A stretch of 64,000 nucleotides of DNA from NCBI GenBank assembly GCA_014763895.1, contig JACXUM010000004.1, positions 21,005 through 85,004 of the forward strand. Direction: 5' to 3'. Origin of the DNA: Campylobacterales bacterium. Its GTDB lineage: Bacteria; Campylobacterota; Campylobacteria; Campylobacterales; Sulfurovaceae. Positions 8,837-17,999 of the stretch are shown piece by piece. The notes under the pieces were generated by a model. It searched no databases. It was not told the DNA's origin and saw nothing but the letters and a program-made list of their open reading frames with translations. How positions within the stretch are numbered: the stretch's first letter is position 1; every line of letters starts with the position of its first letter. The translations under genes were made by a program, and so were the position numbers.

Positions 8837-8842
8837 ATTATA
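8837..8842 (-). promoter_or_regulatory. -10 box of moaD
   Basis: On the minus strand this reads TATAAT about 30 nt upstream of the moaD ATG. It lies 12 bp from the divergent mqnA -10 box, so the two start sites are closely opposed. Confidence 0.55.
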
Positions 8843-8851
8843 AAAGTTGTT

Positions 8852-8860
8852 TGCTATAAT
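8852..8860 (+). promoter_or_regulatory. Extended -10 promoter of mqnA
   Basis: TGCTATAAT, a perfect extended -10 box, ends 21 nt before the ATG at 8882. Confidence 0.65.
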
Positions 8861-8881
8861 TACGCTTAAAAAGGGATAGTG

Positions 8882-9556
8882 ATGCTTTTTGGTTCGATCT
8901 CTTATCTAAATCTATTGCCTTTTCAAGTGTTTTTAAAACGTTCACTCAAAAATAACGCTTCCAAGATGGGTTTTCGCTATAAACGTGCTGTTCCAAGCAC
9001 CATCAACCGTTCTCTCAGACGCGGGGAAGTCAACGCTGCATTCATCTCTTCAGTGGAGTCAAAAAGGTATCAATGCACCGATCTTGGCATCATCGCAAAC
9101 CAAAATGTTTATAGTGTTTTTGTCATCCCTGGTGTAGAAGAGATAGACCCTGCTTCAGCAACATCCAACCGTCTTGCTCGGATACTTGGTCTTAAGGGTA
9201 AAGTACTCATTGGTGATCAGGCTCTTAAGTACTATCTCTCAGGAGGGCAAGGAATTGATCTTGCCCAAGCATGGTATGAAAAAACCGGTCTGCCTTTTGT
9301 ATTTGCGCGTCTTTGCTACAACCGTCACAAAACCAAAATAGAAAAATTAGCAAAAGAGTTTGCCCGTTCTAAAATACGAATACCACAATACATTCTTAAA
9401 AAAGAGGCAAAAAAGAGGGGTATAACATCCAAAGAGCTCTTATGGTACCTGTCACATATCCACTATAAGATGAACTATAAATCCCAACAATCACTCAAGC
9501 TTTTTTTAAAACAGAACGAAAAAACTAACCATTCATTTTTTGATAATATTCCTTAA
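8882..9556 (+). CDS. mqnA: Chorismate dehydratase MqnA (menaquinone, futalosine route)
   Basis: A protein of about 224 residues of the MqnA/MqnD periplasmic-binding-like fold. It begins FGSISYLNLLPF and has the early VPSTINRSLRRGEVNAAFISS segment typical of MqnA. MqnA dehydrates chorismate to 3-enolpyruvylbenzoate, the first step of the futalosine pathway. MqnD is encoded at 60.6 kb in this window. The ATG at 8882 is chosen over an overlapping GTG at 8879, because AAGGGA lies 5 nt upstream of it. The last 32 bp overlap the 3' end of the convergent GGDEF/EAL gene. Confidence 0.85.
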   Translation: MLFGSISYLNLLPFQVFLKRSLKNNASKMGFRYKRAVPSTINRSLRRGEVNAAFISSVESKRYQCTDLGIIANQNVYSVFVIPGVEEIDPASATSNRLARILGLKGKVLIGDQALKYYLSGGQGIDLAQAWYEKTGLPFVFARLCYNRHKTKIEKLAKEFARSKIRIPQYILKKEAKKRGITSKELLWYLSHIHYKMNYKSQQSLKLFLKQNEKTNHSFFDNIP

Positions 9557-12005
9557 ACGCTTTTAGCGTAAGAGGTTTAGAATAGTAGTATCCTTGGACC
9601 TCATTACATCCCATCTCTTTAAGAAATTGAATTTGTGCTTCATTTTCTACGCCTTCTGCAGTAATTGAAAGATTAAAGGTTTTAGCCAATCCAATAATCG
9701 CTTTTACAATCTCAACATTTTCTTCAAGATTCGGTATATCCTCAATGAATGATTTATCTATCTTAAGTCTGGTTACCGGGAGTTTTTGCAGGTAACTCAT
9801 GGAAGAATAACCTGTTCCAAAGTCATCAATAGCCAAATCAATATCAAGATCTCGTAACTCTTTTAGTGTATGAAGTACTTTACTTCTATTGCTTGCGATA
9901 TAACTCTCAGTGATCTCTAGTTCTATATGACTAGGAAGTATGTTTGTTTTTTTGATAATCTCTTTGATCATTGTTACAAAGTTACGGTTATACAGTTGTA
10001 CACTTGAAACATTGATACTGATTTGTTTTAGATTGTAGCCTTCGTTTTGTAAACGTATAAAGTCCTCACATGCTTTTTGCATAACCCATCTGCCAATAGG
10101 AATGATCATATTGGTTTCTTCAGCAAGAAAAATAAATTGATCGGGCTGCATTTTCCCAAACAATAAACTATCCCATCTAACCAAAGCTTCTATACCCACA
10201 ACTTTCCCTGTCTCAAGAGATATTTTGGGCTGATATTCTAAAAAGAATTCATCTCCTGATCCAACAACAGATTTCAATGCATTAATTCGAATAGATCTTT
10301 CTTTCGTATAATTTGCAAGGGTTTGAGTAAAAAAACTGTATGAATTATGTCCTTCATCTTTAGCTGCATACATTGCCATATCAGCATTTTTGATCAATGT
10401 TGTACTATCCTTCCCATCATCCGGATAGATCGCGATACCGATACTTGCTGTTACCGATATCGTTTCATCACCGCATTGAAAGGGTTCATTAAAAATCTCA
10501 AGTATTTTAGTGAGTGTAGCTTCAATATCTTTGATTGTTTTAATATCCTCCATGAAAATATTAAACTCATCTCCACCGATACGCGCCAGCATATCTGAAG
10601 AACGCATAATTTGGTCTAATCGTTTAGCAACTTTTTGGAGCAATTGATCTCCGATATCATGCCCTAACGTATCATTAAGGTACTTGAACTGATCAATATC
10701 CATAAATAAAACGGCAAGTTTTGTCTTGGTACGTTCTGCATTATCAATAGCTTGATTTAATCGTAACATGAAAAAACGTCTATTGGGCAATGCGGTTAAG
10801 GCATCATGATGAGAAAGGAATTCCAAGCTTTTTTTTGATGCTTTGAGCTGAGATTCACGTTTATTGATGGTTTGCGCCAATTGATTAATATTATTCGAAA
10901 TTACTTCAAGTTCATCGCCTGTTTGCAATGGTTCTGAAAGAGAGTAGTCACCGCCTTCCAACTTTTTAATCTGCTCCATCAACTGATGTAATGGTATGGT
11001 TAAACGATAATTAACAAACCATTGCAAGATCATCAGTACAAATAGCGTAACCAATAAAAGTATTACAACTAATTTAATTCGGTTTTCAGCAAGAGCTTTA
11101 AGCAATGTAGACTTATTTAAATGCGCGATAAAATAAACATCTCCAACTTGCGTGATAAGTCTTGCCGCAGCATAATAAAATTCATCCGTCTGCAGTACTT
11201 TGATATGTTTATCATTTTTCATAGCCTTTAAAAGAAAAGGATCATAAGTCGGTTGATCAGTACTTAGATATATTGTCATATCCAACATCTCTGAGAGAGC
11301 TTTAAAATATGTACTGCCCAATACACGAGACATTTCTATATGCGCTTTGATTGAGGAAGAGTCATCTTCCAAAATACTTTGATGGGCCGTTATATCAATA
11401 TCATGATCATGGAGATGATAGGTTAAAATACCTGTTCCGACTGCTTGATTAGCCTGATAATATTGAGGGTGCTTGAACGGTCTTAGATCGTCTTCTTTAT
11501 ATTTAAACTTTTGATATACAGCATCTCTTTCAAGTTTGCTGTACAATACTCTCTGTCCTGCTTCATAAGAAAGAAAGTTGAGACGATATCCTGTATCTTC
11601 TTTTCTTACAAAGGCAATAAGCTCTTCATTTTTATCATATAAAGCAATCTCATTATTTAAAGAAAGTTTTACTCTGCTCAATAGCTGTATAGCGATACTC
11701 TTTTTCTCTTCATCCAGCAATATCGCATTATAATTTTGCTTATCCTGATAGTTATTGATCAGATCTATAGAACTTTCAAGATAGATATCATTCTGGATGA
11801 AAGCCACCCCCTGCTTTAATTCTGACTCCAATTTGATGATGTCACTATAAAGTCTGGAATAACCATGCACTATACGTTTTTGTGCATTTTCAAAAGCATT
11901 TTTTTTCAAAAAACTGTCAAAATAGACACCCATAATCGTTACAAGTACTATCACACCGACAAGTACAAATACAGAAAGTATTTTACTAAGGCTTAACTTT
12001 TTCAT
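9525..12005 (-). CDS. Membrane GGDEF/EAL sensor (cyclic di-GMP turnover)
   Basis: An 826-residue protein. It has one membrane helix at about 9-28, a large periplasmic sensing region at 30-310, a second helix at about 311-331, a HAMP-like linker, then a GGDEF domain (GGDEF at 477-481) and an EAL domain (EAL at 606-608). The inhibitory site RSSD lies five residues before GGDEF and is intact. Both catalytic motifs look complete, so synthesis and hydrolysis of cyclic di-GMP are both possible. It starts 2 nt downstream of a periplasmic binding protein gene, which suggests that protein supplies the signal. Confidence 0.92.
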   Translation of the reverse strand: MKKLSLSKILSVFVLVGVIVLVTIMGVYFDSFLKKNAFENAQKRIVHGYSRLYSDIIKLESELKQGVAFIQNDIYLESSIDLINNYQDKQNYNAILLDEEKKSIAIQLLSRVKLSLNNEIALYDKNEELIAFVRKEDTGYRLNFLSYEAGQRVLYSKLERDAVYQKFKYKEDDLRPFKHPQYYQANQAVGTGILTYHLHDHDIDITAHQSILEDDSSSIKAHIEMSRVLGSTYFKALSEMLDMTIYLSTDQPTYDPFLLKAMKNDKHIKVLQTDEFYYAAARLITQVGDVYFIAHLNKSTLLKALAENRIKLVVILLLVTLFVLMILQWFVNYRLTIPLHQLMEQIKKLEGGDYSLSEPLQTGDELEVISNNINQLAQTINKRESQLKASKKSLEFLSHHDALTALPNRRFFMLRLNQAIDNAERTKTKLAVLFMDIDQFKYLNDTLGHDIGDQLLQKVAKRLDQIMRSSDMLARIGGDEFNIFMEDIKTIKDIEATLTKILEIFNEPFQCGDETISVTASIGIAIYPDDGKDSTTLIKNADMAMYAAKDEGHNSYSFFTQTLANYTKERSIRINALKSVVGSGDEFFLEYQPKISLETGKVVGIEALVRWDSLLFGKMQPDQFIFLAEETNMIIPIGRWVMQKACEDFIRLQNEGYNLKQISINVSSVQLYNRNFVTMIKEIIKKTNILPSHIELEITESYIASNRSKVLHTLKELRDLDIDLAIDDFGTGYSSMSYLQKLPVTRLKIDKSFIEDIPNLEENVEIVKAIIGLAKTFNLSITAEGVENEAQIQFLKEMGCNEVQGYYYSKPLTLKAFKEYYQKMNG

Positions 12006-12007
12006 TA

Positions 12008-12925
12008 CTAGAATACTGGAGGTACTTCTCTTGCCAAATCAGAAGTGATCAATTGTACGGGGATTACAATACGCTTTGATACACTCTGTTTATTCAAGAT
12101 CGCTATGGCTGTTTGGGCTGCTTGCTTCCCAGCCAAAGGAAACAATACTGATCCGCTCTGAGAACCTTCTATAATTGCCTTTTGAGCTTCGCTGGTATAG
12201 TCACACCCTACCATGATAATTGAAGAAGGATCAATATTATAATGTTTTAATGCGGATCGTACGCCGCTTAACATGCTGTCACTTTCTGAAAAGATTGCAT
12301 CGACTTTAATCCCCTCTTTTATCAACTTTTCCATCTCTATAATAGCATCTCTGCGTAAATAGTTGCCTGTACGCTTAATCACTTTGATCTGCTTATATTT
12401 TTTAAGCTCTTCTAAAAAACCTTGGCTTCTGAGTTTAGTTACATCGGCTTTTGGCAACCCCTCGAAAAGAAGTACTCTGCCTTTTCCTTGTAATTCTTTG
12501 GCAATATATTGTGCACCTAACCTGCCGATCTTCATATTGTCAGAATTGATAAAAGTTGTATAGTCATCCCCATTGATTCCACGGTCAAGTATGATCACAG
12601 GTATACCATTTTTATAGGCTTTTGAGACTACAGGCACGACTGCATCGGCATCATTGGTTCCGATGATCAACAGATCAACCTTTTGGTCAATAAACTTTTC
12701 AATCTGCTTAATCAGCAATGATGTCCTGCCCTCTGCATCAGAGTAAACAAATTTGATATATGCATAAGGCAAAAGTGCATCTCGTACTTCATAAACTTGT
12801 GCTTTTCGAAAATCATTTGCCATGGTATCTTGTGCAAATGCAACGATTTTTTGATTTTGTGTTTTCCCAAAACATAATGTCAAAGATAAGAAGAAAAATA
12901 ATAGAATACTCCTTATCTTCCACAT
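12008..12925 (-). CDS. Periplasmic sugar-binding-type protein (type 1 PBP)
   Basis: A 305-residue secreted protein with a signal peptide (about 1-20) and the RbsB-like type 1 fold. Typical segments are DLLIIGTNDADAVVPVV (about 85-101), GIPVIILDRGI (about 107-117) and a late LAGKQAAQTAI. Such proteins normally feed an ABC sugar importer or a membrane sensor. No permease or ATPase gene is adjacent. The next gene, 2 nt away, is the GGDEF/EAL sensor, so a ligand-sensing partner role comparable to LuxP with LuxQ is the better inference. Confidence 0.85.
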   Translation of the reverse strand: MWKIRSILLFFFLSLTLCFGKTQNQKIVAFAQDTMANDFRKAQVYEVRDALLPYAYIKFVYSDAEGRTSLLIKQIEKFIDQKVDLLIIGTNDADAVVPVVSKAYKNGIPVIILDRGINGDDYTTFINSDNMKIGRLGAQYIAKELQGKGRVLLFEGLPKADVTKLRSQGFLEELKKYKQIKVIKRTGNYLRRDAIIEMEKLIKEGIKVDAIFSESDSMLSGVRSALKHYNIDPSSIIMVGCDYTSEAQKAIIEGSQSGSVLFPLAGKQAAQTAIAILNKQSVSKRIVIPVQLITSDLAREVPPVF

Positions 12926-12965
12926 TGTTTATCCTTTATAATTAATATCGTCTGAACACACTATC

Positions 12966-14354
12966 TTATTCTACCATATCAATAACTTTTTGAATACGGG
13001 CCACTGTCTCCTGCATACCAAGAATTGACATGATCTCATCGAGTCCTGAACCTGTCATACTTCCAAGCAGACTCACACGAAGAGGCATCCCTATCTTCCC
13101 GAAACCGATCTCTTTGGAGGAAACAAAATGCTCAAGCACTTCATGATAATCGCACGGCAGATGAAGCTCTCTCTCCCAACCTTGAAGCATGGCTGAAAAA
13201 TCAGCCAAGATTTCTTTGGCATCCCCTTTGAAAGCCTTTTGTACAGCTTTTTCATCATACGTTTCCGGAGTGTGTAATATAAGCTTGATCTGCTCGGCCA
13301 ACTCTACCAATGTTTTACCACGTTCTTTGGTCGCATCAAGTAGTAATTCAAGCTTGTCATGTTCGCTGATATCCACGCCAAACGGCTTCAAAAGCTGGGC
13401 CAATTTTTCATTCGGCGTATTTTTGATGTAGTGGGCATTCAGCCACATCAATTTATCCAGGTTATAGTTAGAAGCACTTCTATTGATGTCTTTGGGGTCA
13501 AAAAGGGCGATCATCTCATCAAGGCTGAAGATCTCCTGGTCACCATGGCTCCATCCCAGACGTACCAGGAAATTGAGCAGTGCTTCAGGAAGAAAACCGA
13601 GCTTTTTATACTCCATTACATCGGTTGCCCCATCCCTTTTGGAGAGTTTTTTACCCTGTTCGTTATTGATCATGGCAACATGGTAAAAATGGGGGATTTT
13701 GAATCCCAATGCTTTATAGACAACGATCTGTTTAGGCGTGTTGTAAAGATGGTCATCCCCACGGATCACATGGGTAAGCCCCATCAGTGCATCATCCACA
13801 GCCACAACAAAATTATAGGTTGGCGTACCATCGCTTCTGGCAATGATAAAATCATCCACTTCGCTTGCTGCGATCGTAATTTCGCCTTTTACTCCGTCTG
13901 TAAAGTATATCATCCCCTCTTGCGGAGCTTTGATACGGATAACGGGTTCCCTCCCTACCGGCGGCGTACCGGTGAAATCACGGTATCTGCCGTCATAGCG
14001 CGGACGCTCTTTTCGCGCCATCTGCTCTTCCCTAAGCGCATCCAGCTCCTCTTTGTCCATATAGCACTTATAGGCTTTTCCTTCGGCTAAGAGCTGATCG
14101 ATATATTTTTTGTAGATATCAAACCGTTTGGACTGATAGACCACTTCACCTTCATAACTCAACCCCACCCAGTCAAATGCCTCGATGATCGCAGCCAATG
14201 CCTCTTCACTGTTACGTGCCATATCGGTATCTTCGATACGCAGCCTGAACGTACCGCCTGTATGCTTGGCATAAAGCCAGGAGAAAAGTGCCGTACGAAG
14301 TCCGCCGATATGAAGATATCCGGTCGGGGAAGGAGCAAAACGAGTTACAGTCAT
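12966..14354 (-). CDS. gltX: Glutamyl-tRNA synthetase
   Basis: A 462-residue class I aminoacyl-tRNA synthetase that charges tRNA with glutamate. The HIGH-type motif is PSPTGYLHIGG (9-19), and the KMSKS-type motif is KLSKRDG near residue 238. Campylobacterota commonly carry two GltX paralogues, one acting on tRNA-Gln. Which one this is cannot be decided from the window. An extended -10 box TGCTACAAT lies 29 nt upstream. Confidence 0.94.
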   Translation of the reverse strand: MTVTRFAPSPTGYLHIGGLRTALFSWLYAKHTGGTFRLRIEDTDMARNSEEALAAIIEAFDWVGLSYEGEVVYQSKRFDIYKKYIDQLLAEGKAYKCYMDKEELDALREEQMARKERPRYDGRYRDFTGTPPVGREPVIRIKAPQEGMIYFTDGVKGEITIAASEVDDFIIARSDGTPTYNFVVAVDDALMGLTHVIRGDDHLYNTPKQIVVYKALGFKIPHFYHVAMINNEQGKKLSKRDGATDVMEYKKLGFLPEALLNFLVRLGWSHGDQEIFSLDEMIALFDPKDINRSASNYNLDKLMWLNAHYIKNTPNEKLAQLLKPFGVDISEHDKLELLLDATKERGKTLVELAEQIKLILHTPETYDEKAVQKAFKGDAKEILADFSAMLQGWERELHLPCDYHEVLEHFVSSKEIGFGKIGMPLRVSLLGSMTGSGLDEIMSILGMQETVARIQKVIDMVE

Positions 14355-14382
14355 AATTATGCCTTAATTGTAAATAAATGAA

Positions 14383-14391
14383 ATTGTAGCA
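14383..14391 (-). promoter_or_regulatory. Extended -10 promoter of gltX
   Basis: On the minus strand this reads TGCTACAAT, ending 28 nt before the gltX start. Confidence 0.55.
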
Positions 14392-14415
14392 AAGTTGTGG
14401 TTAAAGGGGTATTGT

Positions 14416-14431
14416 AAGGATTTGAATCCTT
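14416..14431. promoter_or_regulatory. Palindrome upstream of gltX
   Basis: AAGGATTTGAATCCTT, arms of seven bases around a TG centre, lies just upstream of where the gltX -35 would be. It could be an operator. It lacks the T-run of a terminator for comEA. Confidence 0.25.
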
Positions 14432-14456
14432 TTCATCATCGCTTGCGCATGAAAGA

Positions 14457-14723
14457 TCAATCTTCTTTTGCGCTTTTTGATTTGACATCGTTTTTAATAT
14501 TGGCCGCTGTCTGAGGACCGATCCCTTTGACCCTCTCGAGGTCCGAAAACGATTTAAACTTTGCTTTCCCCCTTTCTTCCAATATCGCCTGAGCTTTTTT
14601 TTCACCGATCCCTTTGATCGCCATCAGTTCCTCTTTAGAGGCACTGTTGAGTCCCTTTAAACTCATACCAAATGCGGACATACACCAAAATAACAATACA
14701 CCCATCATGATTTTTTTATACAT
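14457..14723 (-). CDS. ComEA-like helix-hairpin-helix protein
   Basis: A secreted protein of 88 residues with a signal peptide (MYKKIMMGVLLFWCMSAFG). It has two helix-hairpin-helix motifs, GIGEKKAQAI and GIGPQTAANI, as in ComEA DNA receptors. It may bind DNA in the periplasm for natural transformation or have another DNA-linked role. The frame is open upstream to a GTG, but that GTG lies inside the GGAGGG ribosome site. The ATG at 14723 is therefore taken as the start. Confidence 0.85.
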   Translation of the reverse strand: MYKKIMMGVLLFWCMSAFGMSLKGLNSASKEELMAIKGIGEKKAQAILEERGKAKFKSFSDLERVKGIGPQTAANIKNDVKSKSAKED

Positions 14724-14836
14724 TAACCTTTCCCTCCTCACTTTTTAATTAAAGTTATTGTAACTAAAATTCTTTTGCTTTTTTTCATTTCTTCATTGCA
14801 AAAAATATAGTATGGCAGCTTTGTTGAAGCCTCTTA

Positions 14837-14845
14837 TGCTAAAAT
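14837..14845 (+). promoter_or_regulatory. Extended -10 promoter of the WecA-like gene
   Basis: TGCTAAAAT ends 24 nt before the ATG at 14870. A GGAAAG ribosome site lies between them. Confidence 0.55.
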
Positions 14846-14869
14846 GCATCAAAAAACCGGAAAGATTTA

Positions 14870-15877
14870 ATGTCACACCTGCCTTTTTTTTACGTTTCTA
14901 TTTTTTTGATCTCTTTGGGTTTCCAATGGATCATCCTTTATATTTCCCATAAATACAACTTCTTCATTGACTGCCACATAGAAAAAAAACCCCAAAAGTT
15001 TCATATGAATGCAACACCCAGAGCAGGCGGTATCGGAATCTTTGTGGGTATCCTTTTTCTCATGTCTACACCCTTGGGCTGGAAGCTTCTTTTTTCGATA
15101 CTTCTTGCCTTTTTAAGCGGTATCTTTGAAGATTTTCACCACACCCTGAAGCCTAAAACCCGTTTGCTTCTGCAACTCATTGCCGCAACCGCCGCAGTAC
15201 TTCTAACCCATTCAGTGGTAACCTATCTTGGGATGGGGATCTATCTGCCATACTGGATTGCCATACTCTTTAGCATCTTCAGTATTGTAGGGCTCATGAA
15301 CGCGATCAATATCATCGACGGGTTCAACGGTTTGGCTTCGGGTATTATCCTGCTAATATTAATCTCTTTTGGATTTACTTCACTACAGGTAGGCAACACG
15401 GAAGTGCTACATATTATCCTGATCGTAGCCGCTGCCCTCGTCGGTTTCTTTGTTGTGAATTTTCCCAAAGGCAAAATATTCCTGGGGGACGGTGGAGCGT
15501 ATATGTTAGGGTTCATTGCCGCGCTGATCGGCATTTTTTTAGCCAGTAACTATACCGCCGTAAGCCCTTGGTATATCCTGGCTGTTTTGATATATCCTGT
15601 ATGGGAAGTACTCTTTTCGATCTACCGTAAAAGCCATGCGGGACGCTCCCCAATGGAGCCGGACGGTTATCATCTGCATATGCTGATCTACCGGCATATT
15701 ACAAATAACAATCCCCTCACCTCCCTCCTTATCGTTTTGGGCTGCGCACCGTTTATACTTGCGCCCATTCTCTATGCACATAACTCTACGGCCAATATTT
15801 TGACCATTCTGCTTTTTATCGTTTGCTATACACTGCTTTACAGGTCTCTTTACAACAAAGAATCCCTGAAACAATAG
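14870..15877 (+). CDS. WecA-type undecaprenyl-phosphate sugar-1-phosphate transferase
   Basis: A 335-residue polytopic membrane enzyme of the MraY/WecA family (glycosyltransferase family 4 in Pfam terms). Visible blocks are TPRAGGIGIF (about 49-58), GIFEDFHH near 85 with the acidic residues, NIIDGFNGLASG near 147 and KIFLGDGGAYMLGF near 202. The cytoplasmic HxH-type loop appears as DGYHLHMLIYRH near 265. It should transfer a HexNAc-1-phosphate to undecaprenyl phosphate and so start a lipid-linked glycan. It ends 3 nt from the convergent pglB, which makes it the likely initiator for the glycan locus. Confidence 0.9.
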   Translation: MSHLPFFYVSIFLISLGFQWIILYISHKYNFFIDCHIEKKPQKFHMNATPRAGGIGIFVGILFLMSTPLGWKLLFSILLAFLSGIFEDFHHTLKPKTRLLLQLIAATAAVLLTHSVVTYLGMGIYLPYWIAILFSIFSIVGLMNAINIIDGFNGLASGIILLILISFGFTSLQVGNTEVLHIILIVAAALVGFFVVNFPKGKIFLGDGGAYMLGFIAALIGIFLASNYTAVSPWYILAVLIYPVWEVLFSIYRKSHAGRSPMEPDGYHLHMLIYRHITNNNPLTSLLIVLGCAPFILAPILYAHNSTANILTILLFIVCYTLLYRSLYNKESLKQ

Positions 15878-15880
15878 GAT

Positions 15881-17986
15881 CTATTTTTTGAGTTTGTAGA
15901 TCCTGCTATAGGGAGATGAAACAACCAGCTCAAAGAGATTTGGATCATACTTGCCCAGCATAAACATCTGAACATACATTGAGTGGAAAATCTCCGGATC
16001 CATCACAACAAACTGCCCATAACTCTGCATATAAACGATCACGAACTCGCCATCTTGATGATACATTTGCGATTGCAGTTTGACCGTTCCATCGTTGCTA
16101 TTTTGCGTCATGATAAACTGCTTCACGGATTTGGGCTGTGATCCCCAATATAATTTACCTTGATTTGCATCAAAACCAATGCCATTATCAAACAGAATAA
16201 TCCCTTTGTCATTTTTTACTGCACGCGTAGGATAAAAAACTATTTCCCTTTCTTGTTTTCCTGTCGTCAGATCCAAATTACCAAAAAGCGTAACCGTAGG
16301 GAAAATACCCAACATACGATAGGGGAGATAAAGATAAATATCCCGTGTTCTTTCAGGCAAATGAAACATCGGATCTTCAAGCTCAGACAACATGAGATTT
16401 GGATCGATCTGATCTTTTTGTCCGTTTTTGAATAATGTATCAGCCACCTCTTTATAATCTGAACTTACGTAAGTTTCAACCGCCATACGGCTTAAATTTG
16501 CGGCCAAATCAGAAGAAGATGTCTGTAATATCTTGGAAATAATAAAATTATCGTTATTATGTTTTCCCCCATCTATAAGAGTATTCGTATCAGAATAAAA
16601 CCAGATAGGATATCCGTAATCCCACCATGTCAGCGTATAATCTTTCGTATCGGCCATCTTGTCAAGCTTTACCAGATCTTCAACCTCAGCTTTATTCATA
16701 ACCGTAGGCACTTTGTAATCTATAATATGTTTGATATTTGGGTAAAGCATCGCAATAGTCCCAAACACAACAAGGGCATATCGGAACTTCTTCTCTTTGA
16801 AAAATTCACTCACTACAAATAAAAGGTACACAGCCGACATTGCCGCAACCGGTACCGCATATACCGTAAACCGAAGCCCTCCAAAAAGCGCAAAAATACC
16901 AATGCCCATCAGAGGCAATGCAAGCAGGAAAGCCTTATGCCGCACTACCAAAAGGATATAACCGACAAACGACAGAATAACCCCAAGCTGAGACCCGGAA
17001 ATCCTTTCGGCGAATGTTTTGAAATCGATTTGCCCGGCTTCCCTGACTGTTTGTACCACAGAATAAAAATGTAACCCTTCGGCATTTGTCCCGGTAGAAA
17101 GATAATTCATCACTTTACCCATTATAATGCCGAATACATTGCCAAAGATCAGTAACGCGATGAATGCCACACCTGCCCCGATCATCAGATGTTTTTGGGA
17201 AAGTGTTGTTTTTGGTATAGCAAGATACAAAACGATAACTGCTAAAATATGTGCCAAATATTCATAAGATTTAGGAAGACCAAACGGTGTCATCGCTGTA
17301 AAAACCAACAGCATCGAAACATAGGTGAGTTTCTCGTCTCGATGATACCACATGAGATACATGCCATAAATGATCCCCATAGCATAAATGATCGATGCCC
17401 CCTGATCATATAAAAACGGATAGATAGAGATAGCCATGGCTGCATAAAGGGCACTTCGGACATTAAAATCGATCGTACTTTTCATCAGAAAATACAATAT
17501 GAACATCGGCGCCATCGCTGAAAACATATCCGTATCATAATAACCCACCATCGTGCGGTTATAATAACTCAATGCTATCGAGCCCAGCAGCGCTGCAAAA
17601 AATCCCCATTCCGTTTGTTTATACAATTTTGCTATTAAAATAATCGGGATAACCACCAGACTGGAAACAACGGCAGGCAGATAAAGTAGGATAGTCTCAA
17701 AGCTAAACGGCGTTATCTTGGTTAACAAAACTGTAAAAAAGACCAACCCAAACTCTCCCCCATGCGGAATTCTAGGATTGTTCTGATGCAAATCCCACAA
17801 TGCCTGCTGTGCACCTGCGGCAAAAAAATAACCGTCATTGGTATTGATCATCAATTGACCGTTCCAGACAAATTGGTCATTGCCATGGAACTGATAGATC
17901 CAGATCATTCTTAACACAAAACTGAACAGATAGGCGATCAGTATCATTATGGATATCTGTAAAGGAGTATATTCTTTTTTGACCAT
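15881..17986 (-). CDS. pglB: STT3/PglB-type oligosaccharyltransferase
   Basis: A 701-residue membrane protein that transfers a lipid-linked glycan to Asn in D/E-x-N-x-S/T sites at the periplasmic face. Catalytic features are intact: Asp51 (NTNDGYF), Arg144 with Asp151 and Asp153 (NRTMVGYYDTDMF), TVRE at 313-316 (the TIxE motif), Arg372, and WWDYGYP at 454-460 (the WWD signature that binds the acceptor Ser/Thr). About the first 420 residues form multiple membrane helices, and the rest is a soluble periplasmic domain. It is the last gene of the 26-kb glycan run, 13 nt after a GT2 gene. Confidence 0.95.
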   Translation of the reverse strand: MVKKEYTPLQISIMILIAYLFSFVLRMIWIYQFHGNDQFVWNGQLMINTNDGYFFAAGAQQALWDLHQNNPRIPHGGEFGLVFFTVLLTKITPFSFETILLYLPAVVSSLVVIPIILIAKLYKQTEWGFFAALLGSIALSYYNRTMVGYYDTDMFSAMAPMFILYFLMKSTIDFNVRSALYAAMAISIYPFLYDQGASIIYAMGIIYGMYLMWYHRDEKLTYVSMLLVFTAMTPFGLPKSYEYLAHILAVIVLYLAIPKTTLSQKHLMIGAGVAFIALLIFGNVFGIIMGKVMNYLSTGTNAEGLHFYSVVQTVREAGQIDFKTFAERISGSQLGVILSFVGYILLVVRHKAFLLALPLMGIGIFALFGGLRFTVYAVPVAAMSAVYLLFVVSEFFKEKKFRYALVVFGTIAMLYPNIKHIIDYKVPTVMNKAEVEDLVKLDKMADTKDYTLTWWDYGYPIWFYSDTNTLIDGGKHNNDNFIISKILQTSSSDLAANLSRMAVETYVSSDYKEVADTLFKNGQKDQIDPNLMLSELEDPMFHLPERTRDIYLYLPYRMLGIFPTVTLFGNLDLTTGKQEREIVFYPTRAVKNDKGIILFDNGIGFDANQGKLYWGSQPKSVKQFIMTQNSNDGTVKLQSQMYHQDGEFVIVYMQSYGQFVVMDPEIFHSMYVQMFMLGKYDPNLFELVVSSPYSRIYKLKK

Positions 17987-17999
17987 CTTCTAAAAACCT

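Noticed and set aside
14410..14435. Sequence resembling a tRNA T-arm (GGATTCAAATCC on the minus strand)
   Set aside because: No acceptor, D or anticodon arm can be folded around it. It is a short palindrome at the gltX promoter.
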